The position numbers and the translations under genes are program-made. Of a DNA stretch of 45,705 bases, positions 42,351 through 45,705 are shown piece by piece (positions within the stretch are counted from its first letter, which is position 1; the number at the start of each line of letters is the position of its first letter). Source of the DNA: Actinomycetota bacterium. Its GTDB lineage: Bacteria; Actinomycetota; CADDZG01; WHSQ01. The stretch is from NCBI GenBank assembly GCA_009377815.1, contig WHTI01000012.1, positions 1 to 45,705 on the forward strand, in the 5' to 3' direction. A model generated the notes under the pieces. That model had not been told where the DNA came from and did no database searches. It saw only the letters and a program-made list of their open reading frames with translations.

Positions 42351-42722
42351 CTAGGCGGGATCTTCGTCCCGAGGTTCGGCGGCGATCTCCTCGGCGCGCT
42401 GGACCGCGGCTTGCTCGGCCCGGCCCACGAGCTCCTCGAGGCGGGCGGGGGTTGGGATCCTCACTCCGGAGCGCCCTCCCAGGGCAGCGGCCGCAGCGGT
42501 GGAGCCTCCCGCCAGGATCACGAGCACGATCGGCTGCATGACCCCGGGATCGTGGCTGCCTCCTAAGGGCTCGCCGTCCGGTGACCCCAGAGTCGCGATC
42601 ACGTAGGCCACTAAGCCGGCGGCGATCAGCACGAAGAGCAGCTGCATGAACCTGATGGTCCGCTTCTGGCGGCCGTGGGCTACCGGTCCCCGGAGGGCGC
42701 CGCCTCCCATGCTCCGTTTCAT
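42351..42722 (-). CDS. Small membrane protein of unknown function
   Basis: A 123-residue protein with two hydrophobic segments, FMQLLFVLIAAGLVAYVIATL and MQPIVLVILAGGSTAAAAALGG. A short acidic C-terminal helix follows (LEELVGRAEQAAVQRAEE). The ATG at 42722 is preceded by TAGATT and six bases, the pattern of a leaderless transcript. The in-frame GTG at 42728 touches the -10 and is unlikely. No family recognised. The C-terminal coding sequence is copied beyond the sulfatase gene (see the repeat at 40811). Confidence 0.72.
   Translation of the reverse strand: MKRSMGGGALRGPVAHGRQKRTIRFMQLLFVLIAAGLVAYVIATLGSPDGEPLGGSHDPGVMQPIVLVILAGGSTAAAAALGGRSGVRIPTPARLEELVGRAEQAAVQRAEEIAAEPRDEDPA
42361..42423. 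repeat. Direct repeat copy B, 3' end of the small membrane-protein gene
   Basis: The intact copy of the 63-bp direct repeat whose partner is at 40811-40873. It encodes the last 22 or so residues of the membrane protein (GRAEQAAVQRAEEIAAEP and beyond). The pair brackets the sulfatase gene, so the interval looks like a duplication or insertion joint. Confidence 0.88.
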
Positions 42723-42728
42723 GAGCAC

Positions 42729-42734
42729 AATCTA
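42729..42734 (-). promoter_or_regulatory. -10 element of the small membrane-protein gene
   Basis: Minus-strand TAGATT followed by GTGCTC and then ATG at 42722. The six-base spacing means the transcript should begin at the ATG (leaderless). Confidence 0.55.
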
Positions 42735-42754
42735 CCGGGTGCCTTCAGAAGCCC

Positions 42755-42768
42755 TCGACGTATGTCGA
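42755..42768. promoter_or_regulatory. Inverted repeat between divergent genes
   Basis: TCGAC and GTCGA arms around GTAT lie midway in the 83-bp divergent gap. It resembles the LexA box at 40759 but lacks the AAC/GTT core. It could be an operator shared by the membrane-protein and CEMIP-like genes. The evidence is symmetry only. Confidence 0.3.
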
Positions 42769-42805
42769 TAGTGAGGACTCCAGCCACCGGGGGAAGAGGA
42801 ACCAC

Positions 42806-45217
42806 TTGTCTCGATCGAGACGCACCGCGCTTCTACTTCTGATCGTCACCATGCTCCCCTTCCTTCCCTCCACTTCCGCAGCGGCTCGCGCGAAGACCCT
42901 GACGGCCCGTTCGGGCCGATGGTCGGAACCCTCAACCTGGGGTGGGAAGCTCCCCTCCTCCGGCGACAAGGTGCGCATCCCTCGCGGGGCGAACGTCCTC
43001 CTCGATACCGATACCGCGTCGCTTGCCGGCCTTCGGGTCGATGGAACGCTGCGGTTCGCCCGCAAGAACCTCGATCTCACGGCCAGATGGGTGATGATCC
43101 ACGGAACCCTACGCATCGGGACCGAGGCGAAGCCGTTCGAGCAACGCGCGACCATCACGCTTACCGGTGCCAAGTCGTCCCGAGACGTTATGGGTATGGG
43201 AACCAAGTTCCTCGGGGTCATGGGCGGCACGCTCGATCTCCACGGCGCTGCGGCTCGAGGCTGGACCCGCTTGGCGGCGACCGCAGCGGCAGGCGACGAC
43301 AGCATCCAGGTTGGCGACGCCTCCTCGTGGGAGACCGGTGACCAGATCGCGACCGCGTCCACCGATTACTGGAGTATCCACGACGAGGTCCGCACGATCA
43401 CCGGCGTCGAGGGGAACACACTCGTCCTCGACAAACCTCTCCGCTACCAGCACTGGGGCACGATCCAGGACATCTCCGGACACCCGGTGGACGAGCGCGC
43501 CGAAGTCGGCCTCCTCACGCGCAACATCGTGGTGCAGGGCGACGCGTCGTCATCCGAAAGCGGTTTCGGTGGACACACGATGTTCATGGGCGACAGCACC
43601 GTGCGGATCGATGGAGTGACGTTCGACAACATGGGCCAGCGTAAGAAGCTCCGCCGCTACCCGGTTCACTTCCACATGGACGGTTCCGCCGACGGCTCGT
43701 ACGTTCGGAACTCGGCGATCGCCAACAGCTTCAACCGCTGCCTTGTCATCCACGGCACGAACCGGCTCGTGATCGACGGGAACGTCTGCCACGACCATCT
43801 GGGACATGGGTTCTTCCTCGAGGACGGCGCCGAGGTCGACAACGTGATCACCAACAACCTCGGGTTCGGAACCAGGTCGGTCGAAGACGGTCTACTTCCC
43901 TCCGACCGTCGACCGGCGACCTTCTGGATCACCAACCCCGACAACGTCGTAAACGACAACGTTGCCGCCGGGTCCGAGGGGGCAGGTTTCTGGTACGCAC
44001 TGCCGGAGCACCCGACGGGACCTTCCGCAACGAGTTCGATCTGGCCCCGGCGCACGCCGCTCAAGAGCTTTAGGGGCAACGTGGCGCACTCGAACGGAGA
44101 CCGCGGGCTCAACGTCGACGATGGTCCCCGACCCAACGGGACGACCCAGAGCACCTTCTACAACCCGCGGATCGATCCGGCCGACGAGGATTCGGATCCC
44201 GTAACCGCACGCTTCGAAGACTTCACCGCATACATGAACCGGGACCGTGGCATCTGGTTGCGCGGCACGAGTGAGTTGGTCACCGGCGCGGTGCTGGCCG
44301 ACAACCGCGCGGGAGCGACGTTCGCCTCCGACGGAGCTTTCATCGAGGACTCGTTCATCGTCGGTGAGACCGCCAACATGGGGACCGCCGAGGACTGGGA
44401 GGAGACCGGCTACAACGGACGAGCTCTCCCCTTCTTCTGGGACCCCAACACGCCGATCCTCGGCTTCGAGTTCTACGACGGCCTCGTCGGTGTCAGCAAC
44501 GTGACGTTCGCCGGGCTCAATCCGAACCCGGTGCGAGAGTCGGGAGCGCTCGGTTACCTGGCCCCCGACGCGTTCTCGATCGATCCCAACAACTACGCCG
44601 AGAACATCACCGTCCTCGACTCCAACCCGGTCTACCTGACCCCGGTCGAGCCCGGCATGGATGGTGACGCGTCCAAGGTCTTCGTCGATTCCGATGGCTC
44701 GGTGACCGGCACCCCCGGGCGCGCCGTTGTGGTCGACAACCCCTTCCTCCTGAGCGACCGCTGCACGCGAGTCGACGAGTGGAACGCCCATATCTGCGAC
44801 GAGGACTACGTCTCCCTCTACGCCTACACGAACGGCGGTCCCACGGCGATCAAGCCGCTGGTGCTAACCCGCGACGACGGCGTCGAGCAGATATTGATGG
44901 GTTGCTGTGAGGACTCCTCCGATATCCAGACCAGCCTCATCCCGGGGCGCAGATACGGAATGAAGTTCACCAGCGGCGCTCCCAGCGACACGCACCTCGT
45001 TCTATGGCGCGGCTCGGGTCGCTGGATCCAGTTGTCCCTCAAGGCACCGGCCGCCGCGGAGGTGACCCGCTGGGGTCAGCCGCTCAAGGAGGTCGCCGGC
45101 CCGGCGGCGCTGGCCGCCCAGGACAAGTCGGCTTACTTCTACGACTCCGGCACCAAGACCGTCCATATCAAACTCGTCGGAGACGGCGACTGGGAAGAGA
45201 TCCGGATCCGGTCCTAG
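42806..45217 (+). CDS. Secreted G8/beta-helix protein resembling CEMIP/TMEM2 hyaluronidases
   Basis: An 803-residue secreted protein. Residues 1-27 are a signal peptide (TALLLLIVTMLPFLPSTSAAA). Residues about 30-150 form a G8 domain (SGRWSEPSTWGGKLPSSGDK, then VDGTLRFARKNLDLTARWV). The long middle has right-handed beta-helix repeats. The stretch RYPVHFHMDG (284-293), SFNRCLVIHGT (308-318) and GHGFFLEDG (333-341) closely resembles the core of animal CEMIP and TMEM2, which depolymerise hyaluronan. Further beta-helix turns and a C-terminal region with DTHLVLWRGSGRWIQL follow. The TTG start at 42806 has AGAGGA about five bases upstream. Next to a GlcNAc-6-sulfatase-like gene, a glycosaminoglycan-related substrate is plausible. 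Activity itself is not shown by the sequence. Confidence 0.88.
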   Translation: MSRSRRTALLLLIVTMLPFLPSTSAAARAKTLTARSGRWSEPSTWGGKLPSSGDKVRIPRGANVLLDTDTASLAGLRVDGTLRFARKNLDLTARWVMIHGTLRIGTEAKPFEQRATITLTGAKSSRDVMGMGTKFLGVMGGTLDLHGAAARGWTRLAATAAAGDDSIQVGDASSWETGDQIATASTDYWSIHDEVRTITGVEGNTLVLDKPLRYQHWGTIQDISGHPVDERAEVGLLTRNIVVQGDASSSESGFGGHTMFMGDSTVRIDGVTFDNMGQRKKLRRYPVHFHMDGSADGSYVRNSAIANSFNRCLVIHGTNRLVIDGNVCHDHLGHGFFLEDGAEVDNVITNNLGFGTRSVEDGLLPSDRRPATFWITNPDNVVNDNVAAGSEGAGFWYALPEHPTGPSATSSIWPRRTPLKSFRGNVAHSNGDRGLNVDDGPRPNGTTQSTFYNPRIDPADEDSDPVTARFEDFTAYMNRDRGIWLRGTSELVTGAVLADNRAGATFASDGAFIEDSFIVGETANMGTAEDWEETGYNGRALPFFWDPNTPILGFEFYDGLVGVSNVTFAGLNPNPVRESGALGYLAPDAFSIDPNNYAENITVLDSNPVYLTPVEPGMDGDASKVFVDSDGSVTGTPGRAVVVDNPFLLSDRCTRVDEWNAHICDEDYVSLYAYTNGGPTAIKPLVLTRDDGVEQILMGCCEDSSDIQTSLIPGRRYGMKFTSGAPSDTHLVLWRGSGRWIQLSLKAPAAAEVTRWGQPLKEVAGPAALAAQDKSAYFYDSGTKTVHIKLVGDGDWEEIRIRS

Positions 45218-45223
45218 ACAGCC

Positions 45224-45251
45224 GAAAGGCCCCGGTTGCCCGGGGCCTTTC
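45224..45251. terminator. Bidirectional terminator hairpin
   Basis: A perfect 12-bp stem (45224-45235 with 45240-45251, arm GAAAGGCCCCGG) and a 4-nt loop lie between two convergent genes. It begins seven bases after the CEMIP-like stop and ends 18 bp before the HU stop. The plus side ends in CCTTTC; there is no long U-run. It can serve both genes. Confidence 0.82.
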
Positions 45252-45269
45252 AAGTTCTGTGGTGGCCGG

Positions 45270-45545
45270 TTACTTGTTGACGGATTGCTTGAACGCAGAC
45301 CCGGCCTTGAATGCGGGAACCTTGGCGGCTGCGATCTGGATCGGCTCGCCGGTACGGGGGTTGCGGGCGGTGCGAGCGGAACGCTGACGCCGCTCGAAGG
45401 TACCGAAACCGGGAAGCGACACACGGTCGCCGTTAGTGACGGCCGTCTGGACCGTACCGATGAAAGCGTCTACGAGGTCGCCTGCAACCTTCTTGCTCTG
45501 TCCGGTCGCCTCGGCTACCGATTCGATCAATTCCTTCTTGTTCAC
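45270..45545 (-). CDS. hup: HU family DNA-binding protein
   Basis: A 91-residue HU protein that bends and compacts DNA as a dimer. VNKKELIESVAEATGQSKKV starts it, VSLPGFGTFERRQRSARTAR gives the beta arm base, and NPRTGEPIQIAAAKVPAFKAG is the IHF/HU signature arm. It lacks the long Lys/Ala C-terminal tail of mycobacterial HupB, so it is the short form. The GTG start at 45545 has GGAGGAG about five bases upstream. It lies near CofC and gpsA, as in mycobacteria. Confidence 0.95.
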   Translation of the reverse strand: MNKKELIESVAEATGQSKKVAGDLVDAFIGTVQTAVTNGDRVSLPGFGTFERRQRSARTARNPRTGEPIQIAAAKVPAFKAGSAFKQSVNK

Positions 45546-45603
45546 TAACTCCTCCTCCAGGTCGTCCTGCTGCTTGCTCTGCTCTGCCTGAGCCGGTGGC
45601 CAC

Positions 45604-45632
45604 CCTATAGGCCTAGGAGCCCACCGCGGTGG
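45604..45632 (-). promoter_or_regulatory. Palindrome-rich promoter region upstream of HU
   Basis: A 12-bp perfect palindrome, CCACCGCGGTGG (45621-45632), and the octamer CCTATAGG (45604-45611, containing a TATAGG -10 candidate on the minus strand) lie 60-90 bp before the HU start. They look like a promoter with an operator. Farther upstream an inverted repeat (CCGCCCC at 45670-45676 and GGGGCGG at 45691-45697) could be the terminator of the next gene. Confidence 0.4.
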
Positions 45633-45705
45633 CAATCCGTGGTTCAACGGGCGGTGGTATTCGGCCGTTCCGCCCCTGTTTAGTCCCTCTGGGGCGGTCG
45701 CGCAA

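Noticed and set aside
42755-42768. TCGACGTATGTCGA as a second LexA box
   Set aside because: The AAC/GTT core is absent, so it was kept only as a weak inverted repeat.

Overview
The window is a stretch of high-GC bacterial chromosome. It most probably belongs to a deep-branching member of the Actinomycetota, for which I cannot name a genus. The inference rests on gene order. The minus-strand series recG, rsmD, coaD, sepIVA-like, DUF177, rpmF, rnc, fpg, acyP, smc, ftsY, ffh, rpsP, khpA, rimM, trmD, followed later by uvrC-rapZ-yvcK, is the actinobacterial arrangement known from Mycobacterium. So is the recG/rpmB, thiL, gpsA, cofC(fbiD), HU series. A six-gene mce operon, F420-related genes, a 13E12/DUF222-HNH gene with an actinobacterial-type LexA box, and frequent GTG/TTG or apparently leaderless starts all agree.

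Layout. (1) 1-3681, minus: the RapZ-YvcK pair (YvcK runs off the left edge) behind uvrC. (2) 3730-11014, minus: six consecutive MCE-domain genes joined by 4-bp stop/start overlaps. The fifth is a lipoprotein, and the last is an MCE protein fused to an apparently intact M23 (LytM-type) peptidase. No YrbE permease lies next to them. (3) 11092-16991, minus: a secreted protein of unknown function, then the translation/secretion block trmD, rimM, khpA, rpsP, ffh, ftsY with two small membrane proteins. (4) 17023-26957, minus: smc, an acyP-family protein lacking its catalytic residues, a divergent fpg, rnc, rpmF, DUF177, a SepIVA-like protein, coaD, rsmD and recG. (5) 27040-29828, plus: rpmB, a roughly 165-bp imperfect palindrome, and a four-gene membrane/envelope operon (YihY, YqjE-like, DUF3618, polytopic protein). 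(6) 29844-39530, mixed strands: thiL-thiD, dodecin, ATP-type pckA, a stand-alone Lrp-type sensor domain, plsC-gpsA, a phosphoesterase, a small ABM-fold protein, a methyltransferase, an FrhB-family iron-sulfur flavoprotein and CofC/FbiD. (7) 39527-45545: an SOS-type HNH gene, a secreted sulfatase flanked by a 63-bp direct repeat, a small membrane protein, a secreted CEMIP/TMEM2-like G8/beta-helix protein, and HU.

How the genes work together. Most of the minus-strand half is housekeeping: ribosome maturation, SRP targeting, chromosome organisation and repair. The unusual content lies in four places. The mce operon couples a lipid-transport scaffold to a wall hydrolase. The smc-acyP-fpg segment holds three proteins that depart from their families: no recognisable SMC hinge, a catalytically empty acylphosphatase, and an altered Fpg active site. 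The right-hand accessory segment pairs a GlcNAc-6-sulfatase-like enzyme with a hyaluronidase-like CEMIP relative, suggesting attack on sulfated or glycosaminoglycan-like polysaccharides. Clear regulatory sites include a consensus promoter with a LexA box in its spacer and a 27-bp near-palindrome between pckA and the Lrp-type gene. No tRNA, rRNA, CRISPR array or intact insertion sequence was seen.
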